Notes: generated from the sequence alone by a model not told the origin. A stretch of 64,000 nucleotides of DNA from Brachyspira suanatina (GCF_001049755.1 NZ_CVLB01000001.1:1692995-1756994); one strand, 5' to 3'; counted from the stretch's first letter, positions 51,777 to 61,348 are shown. Numbers and translations: made by a program.

Positions 51777-52508
51777 TTATTTAGAAATAACTTTTCCATC
51801 TATATTAGAAAAATGAACATTACCAAAATCTCTGCTGTCATAACCATAATCCCTATTATCAGAAAGTACAAAATATTCATTATAACCTATTATATAAGGG
51901 CTGAAATTATCTCTTGTGGACACTTCAGCATCTAATATCCTGCCGTCAAATTCCACATTAGCCCAAGGCTCATTGAGAACTTCTCCGTTTATATAAACAA
52001 CCTTATTCCTTATTTCTATAGTTTCATTAGGAAGTCCAACAACTCTTTTTATTAAATATCTAGTATTTGAGATATTAACATTTCCAAAAGTTATAAAATA
52101 AACAAAGTATGAAACAAATCTTTTTAAAAAGAATTCTTTTTCAGTTCTAGGATCTATTATAAATACAATATCTCCCCTTTTAGGCCTTGAAAAAACAATA
52201 GTTTTTCCTGTAAGAGATGATACAAAAGGTTTCAATGCAATACCATATCTTAATTTAGATGTTATTAATATTTCATTAGGTTCTATAGTATTCATCATAG
52301 TAGAACTTTTCATTCTATCAATTCTTATAAATAAAGTAAAAATACCAAATAAAACAAAAGCAATAATAAATCCTAATATCAATCTAGCAACTACCCTATA
52401 AAGAAGGCTATTGCTTCTATAATATATAAAAATAAAAGGTTTTAATACAGCCTTGAGTGCATTAATTTTTTCTTTTTTTAATTCTTCTCTATCATAAGAA
52501 TAATTCAT
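51777..52508 (-). CDS. lepB: Signal peptidase I with Thr at the usual catalytic Ser position
   Basis: The protein has 243 residues. One membrane segment (about 42-60) is followed by the S26 fold. GDIVFIIDPRTEKEFFLKRF, YLIKRVVGLPNETIEIRN (with the general-base Lys) and SDNRDYGYDSRDFG (box E) are clear. Box B reads MKSSTMMNTIEPNE, so the residue aligned with E. coli Ser90 (SGSMMPT) is Thr70 and the following Pro is Asn. It should cleave Sec signal peptides on the outer face of the inner membrane if active. gatC lies 36 bases upstream on the same strand. Confidence 0.82.
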   Translation of the reverse strand: MNYSYDREELKKEKINALKAVLKPFIFIYYRSNSLLYRVVARLILGFIIAFVLFGIFTLFIRIDRMKSSTMMNTIEPNEILITSKLRYGIALKPFVSSLTGKTIVFSRPKRGDIVFIIDPRTEKEFFLKRFVSYFVYFITFGNVNISNTRYLIKRVVGLPNETIEIRNKVVYINGEVLNEPWANVEFDGRILDAEVSTRDNFSPYIIGYNEYFVLSDNRDYGYDSRDFGNVHFSNIDGKVISK

Positions 52509-52544
52509 CTATAATTGATGACCTCTGTAATTAAAATAAATTTT

Positions 52545-52868
52545 TTATGATTTTTTAGCCTGATGTTCGCTATTTTCTAAAGCAGCAGGAACAGCAGGAA
52601 CTACAATATATCCGTATTCACCGCTTCTGCATAAATTCATTATTACTTCATTATCCAATGTAGGACCTTGAACATCTTCTCTTAAATATTCAGGTAAATC
52701 TATAACATGATATAAAGGATCAATACCATCAACATTAACTTCAAATAATCCTTCTATAAATTCTAAATCTTTATTTAATCTATCTAACATTTCATTTTTT
52801 TGATTTTCTTCTATTCTTAATCTTGTTTGATATAAAAGAGCTTCTAATTCTTCTCTGTCTGTAGTCAT
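52545..52868 (-). CDS. gatC: Asp/Glu-tRNA amidotransferase subunit C
   Basis: The protein has 107 residues. LNKDLEFIEGLFEVNVDGID, PLYHVIDLPEYLREDV and GEYGYIVVPAV reproduce the GatC pattern (helix, V-G-x-x-P loop, LREDxV, VPxV end). GatC stabilises GatA-GatB, which converts misacylated Glu-tRNA-Gln or Asp-tRNA-Asn. gatA and gatB are not in the window. AAGGA lies seven bases before this ATG; an upstream in-frame start at 52901 would add an unrelated hydrophobic leader. It is probably co-transcribed with lepB. Confidence 0.82.
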   Translation of the reverse strand: MTTDREELEALLYQTRLRIEENQKNEMLDRLNKDLEFIEGLFEVNVDGIDPLYHVIDLPEYLREDVQGPTLDNEVIMNLCRSGEYGYIVVPAVPAALENSEHQAKKS

Positions 52869-53107
52869 TATTATATCCTTAAAAATTATAATTATAAACA
52901 TAATATACTATAATCAATAATTTTTCAATAGTTTATATATTTTTTTAATATCATTTATAATACTGCAAAATCACTAAAAATTATAAATTTTATATTTTAG
53001 GTATTTAAATTTTGTGTAAAAAGATGTATCATTTTTTTTAAAATTAATTAACATAATATTAAATTAATAAGTAAAAAATATACTAAAAAATACCGTTATT
53101 TATACTA

Positions 53108-53136
53108 TTGATAAAAATTTTTTGTTAATATAATAT
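53108..53136 (+). promoter_or_regulatory. Promoter of the mrdA-rodA operon
   Basis: TTGATA (53108-53113) and TAATAT (53131-53136) are separated by 17 bases, about 35 bases before the start codon. Confidence 0.5.
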
Positions 53137-53170
53137 TAATAATAATTCTTAAGAGGTAAAAGGTTTATTT

Positions 53171-55183
53171 ATGAATTTTTTAGAAATAGAATTAAATAAA
53201 GATAAAAAAATAATAAGCGAAGATTTTAAATATAGGAAAAGATTAATAGTAGTATTTATAATATCAATATTGGTTGCTGCTTTATTATTAATAAGATTAT
53301 TCTATTTACAAATAATACAAAATGAGCATTATGACAGTTTAGCAAGAAACAATAAAGAACAAATAATACCTATAGATGCATATCGAGGAGAAATTTACGA
53401 TAGAAATGGTGTTATAGTAGCAGAAAATATCAAAACATACACAATGTATATGATACCTGTTTATTTACCTAAAAATTATTTTGAAAGAGAAGAATTATTA
53501 TACAGAGTTTCTAAAGTATTTAATATAGATTTAGGACATATAAAATCAAGTTTAGAAAAAGTATCAAAAAACAGCTATGAATCAGTAGAGATATCAGAAA
53601 ATATATCTATGTCTCAAATGAGTTATTTGGCTGAAAGATCTGAAGAGTATCCTGGAGTATATTATGGAAGTAAGTCCATTAGGCATTATCCTCTTGGTGA
53701 AACAATGACGCATGTATTGGGATATATAGGAAACATATCTCAGGAAGAATTTGAAAGCAAACAGGCTGAAGGATACAGAAGAAACAGTGTAATAGGTAAA
53801 GAAGGAGTTGAACAATTTTACGATAAAGAACTTAGAGGAATAGACGGTTATGAGCAATGGATAGTTGACTCAAGAAACAGAGTAAAAGAAACTATAACTC
53901 CAGCAATAGGAAAGCCTATACCGGGAAAAAAACTCATATTAAGTATAGATTCTAAAGTACAGAAAGATGCGGAAGATTTAATAAAAGGACAGGTAGGAAC
54001 TATAATAGTATCAAAACCTACTACAGGTGAAATACTAGCTATGGTAAGTTCTCCTTGGTATGATCCTAACATCTTTATAGGTAAAATAGACAGACAAAAA
54101 TATGCAGAACTTATAAATAACCCAGCAAACCCATTCTGGAATAAAGCTATAAGAGGAAGATATCCTCCGGGGTCTACATTCAAGCTTGTAACTGCTGTAG
54201 GTGCATTAACTGAAAAAAGAATAGGAGTTAATACTACAAGATACTGTGGAGGCGGTATGCTTCTTGAAAATAGATTCTATAGATGTACAGGACAGCATGG
54301 CTATGTAAATATGTATAAAGCTATTCAGTTTTCATGCAACACATATTTCTATAACCTAGCTTATGAATTAGGACCTAATTTCATTAAAAGATATGCTGAA
54401 ATGTTAGGTTTCGGTGATACTACAGGCATAGATTTACCAGGTGAAAAGGTTGGTGTTGTTCCTAGTGCTGATTGGAAAAGAAGAAAAATTGGGGAGTATT
54501 GGTGGGATGGTGATACTATTCAATACGTTATGGGACAAGGATATATGTCTGCTACTCCTATAGCTGTACATATGGCTACTTCAGCTATAATAAATGACGG
54601 AGTAATGTACAGACCTCATGTTGTTAAAGAAATAAGAAGTTCTCAAACAGATGAACTTATATACAATAATGATAAAGTAATAATAAAGAAATTAGATATA
54701 GATAAGAATATATTTACAGTAGTAAAAGAAGGTATGAGAATGGCTGTAACAGGAGGTACTGCTAGAAATGGTGCTTGGTCTCCTAATATTAAATTAGCTG
54801 CAAAAACAGGTACAGCTCAAAACGCACAAGGTAAAGACCATACTTGGGTGACAATATTCGGACCTTATAATCCTAGACCTACTGATGATATGATAGCCGT
54901 TACAGTTATGCTTGAGCATAGTGGTGGTGGCGGCGGTACTACTGCTGGCCCTATTGCTACTGCAATGCTTCGTTCTATATTAGGCGGAGAGGATGCTGTA
55001 GAAGCTAGAAACGTTATTTATGCTAGAATGCAGTATATATATCAACAGATAAGACTTGCAAGAGAAAAAATGAGAGCAGAGGCAGAAGCTCAGGAAAACG
55101 GAGAAACTTTAGAAAATATTAATGGGGAACAGCAAAAACAAGAAGAAAAAACTGAAGAAGACGAGAGGATAAAATATGAATGA
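53171..55183 (+). CDS. mrdA: Penicillin-binding protein 2
   Basis: The protein has 670 residues. A membrane segment at about 26-45 precedes the pedestal domain (RGEIYDRNGVIVAEN). The transpeptidase domain has STFK (Ser335), SCN (388-390) and KTG (545-547). A short Gln/Glu-rich tail ends the protein. It is the elongation-specific transpeptidase that works with the RodA glycosyltransferase, whose gene overlaps its end by 8 bases, so translation is probably coupled. AGGTAAAAGG precedes the ATG. Confidence 0.92.
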   Translation: MNFLEIELNKDKKIISEDFKYRKRLIVVFIISILVAALLLIRLFYLQIIQNEHYDSLARNNKEQIIPIDAYRGEIYDRNGVIVAENIKTYTMYMIPVYLPKNYFEREELLYRVSKVFNIDLGHIKSSLEKVSKNSYESVEISENISMSQMSYLAERSEEYPGVYYGSKSIRHYPLGETMTHVLGYIGNISQEEFESKQAEGYRRNSVIGKEGVEQFYDKELRGIDGYEQWIVDSRNRVKETITPAIGKPIPGKKLILSIDSKVQKDAEDLIKGQVGTIIVSKPTTGEILAMVSSPWYDPNIFIGKIDRQKYAELINNPANPFWNKAIRGRYPPGSTFKLVTAVGALTEKRIGVNTTRYCGGGMLLENRFYRCTGQHGYVNMYKAIQFSCNTYFYNLAYELGPNFIKRYAEMLGFGDTTGIDLPGEKVGVVPSADWKRRKIGEYWWDGDTIQYVMGQGYMSATPIAVHMATSAIINDGVMYRPHVVKEIRSSQTDELIYNNDKVIIKKLDIDKNIFTVVKEGMRMAVTGGTARNGAWSPNIKLAAKTGTAQNAQGKDHTWVTIFGPYNPRPTDDMIAVTVMLEHSGGGGGTTAGPIATAMLRSILGGEDAVEARNVIYARMQYIYQQIRLAREKMRAEAEAQENGETLENINGEQQKQEEKTEEDERIKYE

Positions 55184-56492
55184 TAAAAAAGAATTAAAAA
55201 AATTATTTGTCTTCGATTGGAAAATATTAGCAGCTGTTATATTTTTAATGGTTACTGGGGCTATAGCGGTATATTCTTCTACATATTCTCCAGAATCTGG
55301 AAAAACTAGCTGGATGTTTTTGAAATTTATATTTTTCTGCGCCACAGGTATAGTATTAATATTTATAAGTATGTTTATAAATTATACTAAATTAGCAGAA
55401 CATAGAATGTCTTTATATATACCTATGCTTGGAGTTCTTATTCTAGTTTTAATACCTGGAGTAGGAACTACAGTAAACGGCAGCAGCAGCTGGTTATTTG
55501 GTATGCAGCCTTCAGAATTTGGTAAAATAGTAGTTATAATATTCCTAGCAGGTTATTTAGATCAAATAGGAGATAGAATAAAAGAGATTAAATATTTTGC
55601 TTTAGCTGGACTTTTTATTTCAATACCTATAGGATTAGTATTGCTTCAACCTGACTTGGGTACTGTACTTGTATATTGTTTTATAGTATTCATAATGCTT
55701 TTTGTGGGCGGCGTTCCTACAAGATATATTATAGCTTTAATAAGTATAGGTGTTATAGGACTTTCAATACCTATGTTTCTTGAATATAAAAGAATGTCTG
55801 ATGATATAGATAATATTTTATTTAACTTCTTATCTCAAAGAATATATATAGGTTATTTAGCAGGTATATTTTTATTTGTATCGGCTCTACTCCTTACATT
55901 GAATTTCTATATGAATAGTAAATATGTAGGATTATTAGCATTTACTTTCTTTGTATTATTCTTATGTATGGGAGCAGCATTAACTTTTGACATAGGATTA
56001 AAAGAGTATCAAAAGCAAAGATTATTAGTATTTATGAACCCTCAATTAACCAGATTAAGTTCAGGTTATAATATTATACAATCTCTTATAGCTGTTGGAA
56101 GCGGAGGATTATTTGGAGAAGGATTTTTGAATGGAAGTCAGTCACAATTAAACTTCATTCCGCAGCAGGTAAATGACTTCATATTCTCAAATATATGTGA
56201 AGAATGGGGATTTATAGGAAGTGCTTTAGTAGTTTTAGCTTATGCTGTTATATTTATAAGAGGAACAATGGCTGCATATTTTGCTAAGGATAGACTCGGA
56301 GCTTTGATAGTGTCAGGAGTTATAGCTATGTTCTTATGCCATGTTATTATTAATATAGGAATGGTTGTGGGAATGATGCCTATCACAGGATTGACTTTGC
56401 CTTTTATAAGCAGCGGTGGTTCATCTATATGGACTTTTGCAATATCAATAGGTTTAATATTTAATGTAGAAGCAAGAAGGTATGTTCATTAA
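55176..56492 (+). CDS. rodA: RodA peptidoglycan glycosyltransferase (SEDS)
   Basis: The protein has 438 residues with about ten membrane segments. GSSSWLFGMQPSEFGKIVVI, LLQPDLGTVLVY and the late GLTLPFISSGGSS are SEDS-family signatures. It polymerises lipid II during lateral wall growth with PBP2. An additional membrane pair around residues 215-265 makes it longer than E. coli RodA (370 residues). GAGGA lies before the ATG inside the mrdA end. Confidence 0.92.
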   Translation: MNDKKELKKLFVFDWKILAAVIFLMVTGAIAVYSSTYSPESGKTSWMFLKFIFFCATGIVLIFISMFINYTKLAEHRMSLYIPMLGVLILVLIPGVGTTVNGSSSWLFGMQPSEFGKIVVIIFLAGYLDQIGDRIKEIKYFALAGLFISIPIGLVLLQPDLGTVLVYCFIVFIMLFVGGVPTRYIIALISIGVIGLSIPMFLEYKRMSDDIDNILFNFLSQRIYIGYLAGIFLFVSALLLTLNFYMNSKYVGLLAFTFFVLFLCMGAALTFDIGLKEYQKQRLLVFMNPQLTRLSSGYNIIQSLIAVGSGGLFGEGFLNGSQSQLNFIPQQVNDFIFSNICEEWGFIGSALVVLAYAVIFIRGTMAAYFAKDRLGALIVSGVIAMFLCHVIINIGMVVGMMPITGLTLPFISSGGSSIWTFAISIGLIFNVEARRYVH

Positions 56493-56503
56493 AAGTTTGA
56501 GTT

Positions 56504-57655
56504 ATGAAAAATAATATTTTGACAGAAAAAATTTTAATTGTAGATTCTAATATAGACTATGCTAAATTCCTTCAGAATTTTTTGAAAGAATCAGGATATT
56601 TATCATACATAGCTTTATCTTATGAAGAGGCTATTAATATGTCTTATGATAAAATACCTGACTGTATATTAGTTGATTATATGCTTCCTAATGCCGGAGC
56701 ATGCCGACTTTCACAGCACATAAAAAATGATAATATATTAAAAAATATCACTATACTTTTTTTAACAGCAACTAACAGCAAATCTGAATTTCTAAAAGCG
56801 TATGAATGCGGTGCGGATGGTTTTTTCTTAAAGTCATTAGATACAGATATTCTATTATCAAAAGTTAAATCATATATAAGATTAAAAAAAGTTATAGAAT
56901 CTAATATAATGTATATGAATATGTTAAAACAGGATATTGAATATGCATCAAAATTGCAGAAATCCATACTCTCTTATGGAAATACTTCAATACCTAAAAA
57001 TGATATATCTATTTTTCATTATGCTCCTAATGAGGTTTCCGGAGATTACAGCGGAATAAAGAGTATTAATGATGGTTGGTACGCCATACTTTTAGCAGAT
57101 GTTTCCGGACATGGTGTAGCTGCCAGTATGCTTACTATATTAATAAAATCTTTTTTTGATTCACATATTGTAACTAATTCTCATAATACTTCTCCTTCCA
57201 ATTTTATAAAAGAGTTAAATCAATTCTTTATAGAAGAAAATTTTGATAAAAATCTATTTGCCTCTGTATTTTATGCTACATATAATAATGAAACAGGAGA
57301 ATTAATATGTTCATCTGCAGGATCTCCTAGGCCGCTATTTAAATCTAAAGATGAAATACAGGAAATTGATATAGGCGGCCCTTTAATTGGAATGACAGAA
57401 GATATTGAATACACTGAAACTAAAATACAATTAAATCATAATGATATATTGTTCATATTCACAGATGGTGCTTATGAAATATTTGATAAAGATGGTAAAA
57501 TGTTTGGAGATGAACTTTTAAAAAATGTATTCATAAAACATTCACATAAAGATGTTAATGTAATAAAAGACAGTATAATAAAAGAATTAAAATCATTTTC
57601 AGATAATATATTATCAGATGATATAAGTATGATAATACTAAGAAGAACTAATTAA
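56504..57655 (+). CDS. Response regulator with PP2C/SpoIIE phosphatase output (RsbU-like)
   Basis: The protein has 383 residues. A receiver domain (1-125) has the phosphoacceptor Asp58 in DCILVDYMLP and the Lys of FFLKSLD near 112; only one acidic residue is seen at the first pocket (VDSN). A short helical linker leads to a PP2C-type phosphatase (about 145-383): VSGDYSG, LLADVSGHG and DDISMIIL supply metal-binding Asp residues. Such proteins dephosphorylate anti-sigma-factor antagonists in partner-switching pathways. It starts 11 bases after rodA and is probably in the same operon. The partner kinase and antagonist are not nearby. Confidence 0.85.
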   Translation: MKNNILTEKILIVDSNIDYAKFLQNFLKESGYLSYIALSYEEAINMSYDKIPDCILVDYMLPNAGACRLSQHIKNDNILKNITILFLTATNSKSEFLKAYECGADGFFLKSLDTDILLSKVKSYIRLKKVIESNIMYMNMLKQDIEYASKLQKSILSYGNTSIPKNDISIFHYAPNEVSGDYSGIKSINDGWYAILLADVSGHGVAASMLTILIKSFFDSHIVTNSHNTSPSNFIKELNQFFIEENFDKNLFASVFYATYNNETGELICSSAGSPRPLFKSKDEIQEIDIGGPLIGMTEDIEYTETKIQLNHNDILFIFTDGAYEIFDKDGKMFGDELLKNVFIKHSHKDVNVIKDSIIKELKSFSDNILSDDISMIILRRTN

Positions 57656-57754
57656 ATAAAAAGACAAATCATACATTATCAATCAATATAAAATATATTA
57701 TATCACAATAACTGCATCTTTTTATAAAAAATCAAATTTTATTTACATATTTAA

Positions 57755-57782
57755 TTGACATGTAAAAATATTTTTCTATACT
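57755..57782 (+). promoter_or_regulatory. Promoter of the SatP-like gene
   Basis: A perfect TTGACA (57755-57760) and TATACT (57777-57782) are separated by 16 bases, about 30 bases before the start codon. Confidence 0.65.
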
Positions 57783-57813
57783 AAGTTAATAAATGGAGTA
57801 TAGGAGTATGTAA

Positions 57814-58425
57814 ATGAACAATGAAGTAAAAGTAACACACACATTAGCAGACCCTTCGCCGTATGGTTTATTTGGTCTTGCTGTAATCACATTTGTAGCA
57901 TCCACACAAAAATTGGGTATTACTACAGGTGTATCAGGTCTCATACCTTGGGCTATATTTTTAGGATGTATTCCTCAATTTGTAGCAGCCATTGTTGACT
58001 TTAAAAAAGACAATGTATTTGGGGCAACTGTATTCGGAGCTTTCGGAGTATTTTGGTTTGCAGTGGCATTTATTTGGCTTACATCTATGGGAGTATTTGG
58101 AGAAGCTATGAAAAATTCTCTTGATATGAAGCAATTTGGTGTGGTATGTATAGGATATTTATTTCTTGTAGGTGCTTTAACTTTCGGCGCTGCTGAAGCT
58201 CATAAAGTTTTATTCTTTATATTTCTTGCTGTAGATGTATTACTTATAGCTATGGCTTTAAATTATTTAGGAATAGCCCCTAAAGAAACTCAACTTATAG
58301 CTGGAATAGCTGAATTTGTTACTGCTTTAATAGGTTTTTATGGATGTGCTGCCGGAGTATTAAATAAAAACTTAGGAAGAGTAGTATTACCTGTTGGAAA
58401 ACCTCTAGGAATATTCAAAAAATAG
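57814..58425 (+). CDS. Acetate/succinate transporter of the GPR1/FUN34/SatP family
   Basis: The protein has 203 residues with six membrane segments. The signature near the N-terminus, ADPSPYGLFGLAVITFVAST, corresponds to the NPAPLGL motif. It should move acetate or succinate with protons across the inner membrane; in a fermenting bacterium export of acetate is plausible. GGAGTATAGGAG precedes the ATG. A strong terminator and its own promoter make it monocistronic. Confidence 0.85.
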   Translation: MNNEVKVTHTLADPSPYGLFGLAVITFVASTQKLGITTGVSGLIPWAIFLGCIPQFVAAIVDFKKDNVFGATVFGAFGVFWFAVAFIWLTSMGVFGEAMKNSLDMKQFGVVCIGYLFLVGALTFGAAEAHKVLFFIFLAVDVLLIAMALNYLGIAPKETQLIAGIAEFVTALIGFYGCAAGVLNKNLGRVVLPVGKPLGIFKK

Positions 58426-58445
58426 TATAGTAAAAAAGGTCATAT

Positions 58446-58480
58446 AAGGTCATATATAGTAATTATATATGGCCTTTTTT
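58446..58480 (+). terminator. Rho-independent terminator of the SatP-like gene
   Basis: AAGGTCATATATA pairs over 13 bp (one G-U) with TATATATGGCCTT, followed by a T-run. It lies about 20 bases after the stop. Confidence 0.88.
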
Positions 58481-58566
58481 ATATAATATTTTTATCTAAA
58501 TAATAAAAAAATATGATAACTAAATATTTTATTATTACGATAATAATTATGATAACAAAATATTAG

Positions 58567-58595
58567 TTGACATATTATTGTTTTTTCTATATTAT
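58567..58595 (+). promoter_or_regulatory. Promoter of the FlbB-like gene
   Basis: A perfect TTGACA (58567-58572) and TATTAT (58590-58595) are separated by 17 bases, about 45 bases before the start codon. Confidence 0.65.
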
Positions 58596-58638
58596 GTTAT
58601 TATAATATTTATCTATTGCAATAAGGTGATTAAAGGTT

Positions 58639-59364
58639 ATGAAATTAAAAATAGGAATTTTAACTATAGTAAACTTAATAGCATTTATAGCACTATTATA
58701 TATGTTTGATATATTCGGTGTTGTTAATTATTATACTTTAATGCGTAATAAAATAGCACCAAATGTACCAGGTTTTTTAACAAAATTCACTCAAAAACCT
58801 AGAGTAGAAGATATGACTCTTTTAGCAAGAGAAGATCTAAATAAAATGAGAGAGTCATTCAACTTAAGAGAAAAAGATTTGCAGGCTCAGGAGTCTTTAA
58901 TAGCAAGCAGAGCAATAGAATTGAATACTCAATCTGAATTGATAGAACAAGACAGACAAAATCTTTTAAATGCTTGGTCTAATTATCAAGCTACTATGGA
59001 CGAGTCTTCTCAGTATCAATTAGTATTGACAGATTTAGCTAATAAAATCAATAGTATGCCTCCTCAAAACTCTGTTGCTTTACTTAATCAGTTAGCTGCT
59101 AATGGATCTGATGATTTGATCATAGATGTATTATTAGAAATGGACTCTATAGCTGCTGCTGAAGGCAGAAATAGTACAACTTCTTATCTTTTGAGCTTGA
59201 TGGATCCGAATGTTGCTGCTAGAATATTAGAGAAATATGAAGCAAGATCTAATCCTGGAAATAATACAGTACCTTCTTCACCTAATGACTTCCCTAATTA
59301 TTTACCTGATGAGATGAATAATGACGCTATGCTTAATGAAGGCATAATGGATATGGGAGCATAA
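58639..59364 (+). CDS. flbB: Periplasmic flagellar collar protein FlbB-like
   Basis: The protein has 241 residues. One membrane segment (about 5-25) anchors it, a long coiled coil follows (about 70-125, LNKMRESFNLREKDLQAQES), and the C-terminal part (about 130-215, SMPPQNSVALLNQLAANGSD, LLSLMDPNVAARILEKYEAR) resembles the MgtE-N/MotE-type helical domain. This order matches spirochaete FlbB, which forms the flagellar collar and helps assemble the stator. Here the gene stands alone with its own promoter and terminator and not among other flagellar genes. A generic MotE-like protein is the alternative. Confidence 0.68.
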   Translation: MKLKIGILTIVNLIAFIALLYMFDIFGVVNYYTLMRNKIAPNVPGFLTKFTQKPRVEDMTLLAREDLNKMRESFNLREKDLQAQESLIASRAIELNTQSELIEQDRQNLLNAWSNYQATMDESSQYQLVLTDLANKINSMPPQNSVALLNQLAANGSDDLIIDVLLEMDSIAAAEGRNSTTSYLLSLMDPNVAARILEKYEARSNPGNNTVPSSPNDFPNYLPDEMNNDAMLNEGIMDMGA

Positions 59365-59385
59365 AACTTTATATTAAAAATAATG

Positions 59386-59419
59386 AGCCGTTTCTAAATA
59401 TTTAGAAGCGGCTTTTTTA
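59386..59419 (+). terminator. Rho-independent terminator of the FlbB-like gene
   Basis: AGCCG-TTTCTAAATATTTAGAAG-CGGCT gives a long stem followed by six T, about 20 bases after the stop. Confidence 0.92.
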
Positions 59420-59445
59420 TTTTAACTGAATTTAATAAATTAATA

Positions 59446-59474
59446 TTGACAAATAAAGGCTTATAGGGTATAAC
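59446..59474 (+). promoter_or_regulatory. Promoter of the exported protein gene at 59505
   Basis: A perfect TTGACA (59446-59451) and TATAAC (59469-59474) are separated by 17 bases, about 30 bases before the start codon. Confidence 0.7.
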
Positions 59475-59504
59475 TTCATTTATGATAATTGGAGGTTTTT
59501 ATAT

Positions 59505-60089
59505 ATGCTAAGATTAGCATTAATGTTTGTTATATTATTTTCTTTTAATCTTTATTCTCAAAATATTGATGATAAGCCTATGAAAATAAATAAAAATTAC
59601 TTCACTGATGATGGTAATTTGAAAAACAATAGGAATTTATCTGTTTATGCCATTAGGAAAATTAGATTCACAGATAAATCATCTTATGAAATGATAATAT
59701 TAAAAAATAATTATTGGTATTATTACAGTCTATTTCAAATAGAACAAAACAATAAATACAATTATATCGGAACTATTGCTTTTAAAAGTTTTAATCAAAC
59801 AGAAGGACTTGTTGGAAATATAGTTTATAAAGATAATTTCTTCACTGTAGAGCATACTGTTATGTCTAATCTAAAAATGTATATAACATTCAAATATAAT
59901 GATGACAAAAAAATATATTTAGATAAAGCTAGCATGATTGTAGAACTTGTTGATAATAGCAGCACAGCAAATACTAATGAAACAACAACTACTGCTAAAC
60001 AGGTTAATGGTAATGTAGTACCTAATAAGATTTTATACGAAGATGTTACAATGGATATGATATCAAAATTATTGAGTCTTGATTTATAA
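59505..60089 (+). CDS. Exported protein of unknown function
   Basis: The protein has 194 residues with a signal peptide (about 1-18, ending near LYSQ). The mature domain has alternating hydrophobic and polar residues with many aromatic residues (MIILKNNYWYYYSLFQIEQN), suggesting a small beta-rich fold. A Thr/Asn-rich stretch lies near 150-165. I do not recognise the family. GGAGG precedes the ATG and a good promoter lies upstream, so expression is likely. Confidence 0.65.
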   Translation: MLRLALMFVILFSFNLYSQNIDDKPMKINKNYFTDDGNLKNNRNLSVYAIRKIRFTDKSSYEMIILKNNYWYYYSLFQIEQNNKYNYIGTIAFKSFNQTEGLVGNIVYKDNFFTVEHTVMSNLKMYITFKYNDDKKIYLDKASMIVELVDNSSTANTNETTTTAKQVNGNVVPNKILYEDVTMDMISKLLSLDL

Positions 60090-60177
60090 TTATATTTTGG
60101 AAATAATTAATTATTAAAAGATAGATATATAATAAAAAATACAATATCAAAATCATTAAATATAGAGCTGTAATAGT

Positions 60178-60708
60178 ATGAGAGCATTTTTAGCATTAAA
60201 CTTAAATCAAGAAATAAAAAATAAATATTCTAATATACTTAGAATAAATGAAAATATAGCAGAATTAAAAAAAGTATCAAAAGATAAAATGCATATAACA
60301 TTAGCATTCTTTGATAATATAAAAGAAGAACAAATAGAATTAATAAAAAAAGAAGTGATAAACTCCTCACCTACTCCATTTAATATAAACTTTGAAAATA
60401 TTTCTTACTTTACAAATAAATTCAAAGACATAAATGTAATATTTGTAAAAGCAGTAAGCGAGGAATTAAAAAACTATGTAAAATCTTTAAGAAGCAATTT
60501 ATATAATATAAAAAATCTTAAATACGACAGAAAAGATTTTAAATCTCATATCACATTAGCAAGAGTTAAAAAAGTTTATGATAATGAAAAATTAAAAGAA
60601 AATATTGAAGAAACAGAATTTACTCCATTATCTTTTATAGCCGATTCTATCACTTTATATTCAAGCGACTTTTACAATTATACAGAAATTTTCACTATCA
60701 ATTTTTAG
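60178..60708 (+). CDS. thpR: RNA 2',3'-cyclic phosphodiesterase (LigT-like)
   Basis: The protein has 176 residues of the 2H phosphoesterase family. Both catalytic HxTx motifs are present, HITL at 39-42 and HITL at 124-127, and MRAFLALNLN is the typical start. It should hydrolyse 2',3'-cyclic phosphates on RNA ends. The stop is 11 bases from the stop of the convergent flavin reductase gene. Confidence 0.87.
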   Translation: MRAFLALNLNQEIKNKYSNILRINENIAELKKVSKDKMHITLAFFDNIKEEQIELIKKEVINSSPTPFNINFENISYFTNKFKDINVIFVKAVSEELKNYVKSLRSNLYNIKNLKYDRKDFKSHITLARVKKVYDNEKLKENIEETEFTPLSFIADSITLYSSDFYNYTEIFTINF

Positions 60709-60719
60709 TTATAACATAA

Positions 60720-61256
60720 TTATTCTATGATATAGCTGTCAACTATCTCACCATAATAAGCAATATGATAATCTTTATTAGAACCGTAGAAACTGCTTTC
60801 AACATCTTGAGGATAGAAAGATTTTTTAATACTATCAGGTATTTGTAAATCATCTTGTTTTTGTTTGTATATAACCTTACATTCAAGAGTCAAAGGAAGT
60901 TCTTTTAATCCAGGAACAGAAACTATATTAGAATCTTCTAAAGTTAAATTAAGTTCTTTAATTTTATCTGCATTAAGTCCTGATTTAGTGCCGCATACTT
61001 TTATGATATTTCTATCTATATTATCAACAGGAATATTCACTGTAAACTCAGAATTTTCATCTAATAGTTTTCTTGTATATCTATTCTCTCTTATAAAGAT
61101 TATAAATATATTTTTATTCCATTCTATTCCCAAACATCCCCAAGAAACAGACATACTATTTACTTTTTCATTAGATTTAGTTGTTATTAGAACACCTTTT
61201 TTTACTTCTTTAAGTATATGGCTTGCATAATCTAAAACATCTATTTTCTTTTTCAT
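60720..61256 (-). CDS. Flavin reductase-like FMN-binding protein
   Basis: The protein has 178 residues. KGVLITTKSNEKVNSMSVSW, then IFIIFIRENRYTRKLLDENS and FTVNIP, form the flavin reductase-like split-barrel pattern. Such proteins bind FMN and transfer electrons from NAD(P)H or other carriers. No partner oxygenase or electron-transfer gene is adjacent. GGAG precedes the ATG. Confidence 0.82.
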   Translation of the reverse strand: MKKKIDVLDYASHILKEVKKGVLITTKSNEKVNSMSVSWGCLGIEWNKNIFIIFIRENRYTRKLLDENSEFTVNIPVDNIDRNIIKVCGTKSGLNADKIKELNLTLEDSNIVSVPGLKELPLTLECKVIYKQKQDDLQIPDSIKKSFYPQDVESSFYGSNKDYHIAYYGEIVDSYIIE

Positions 61257-61348
61257 TTCAATTACACTCCTTAAAAATTAGAAAAATTGTATAATAAATA
61301 ATATAAAAAACAATGCATTAAATAAATATTTTTTGAAATTTAATATTA

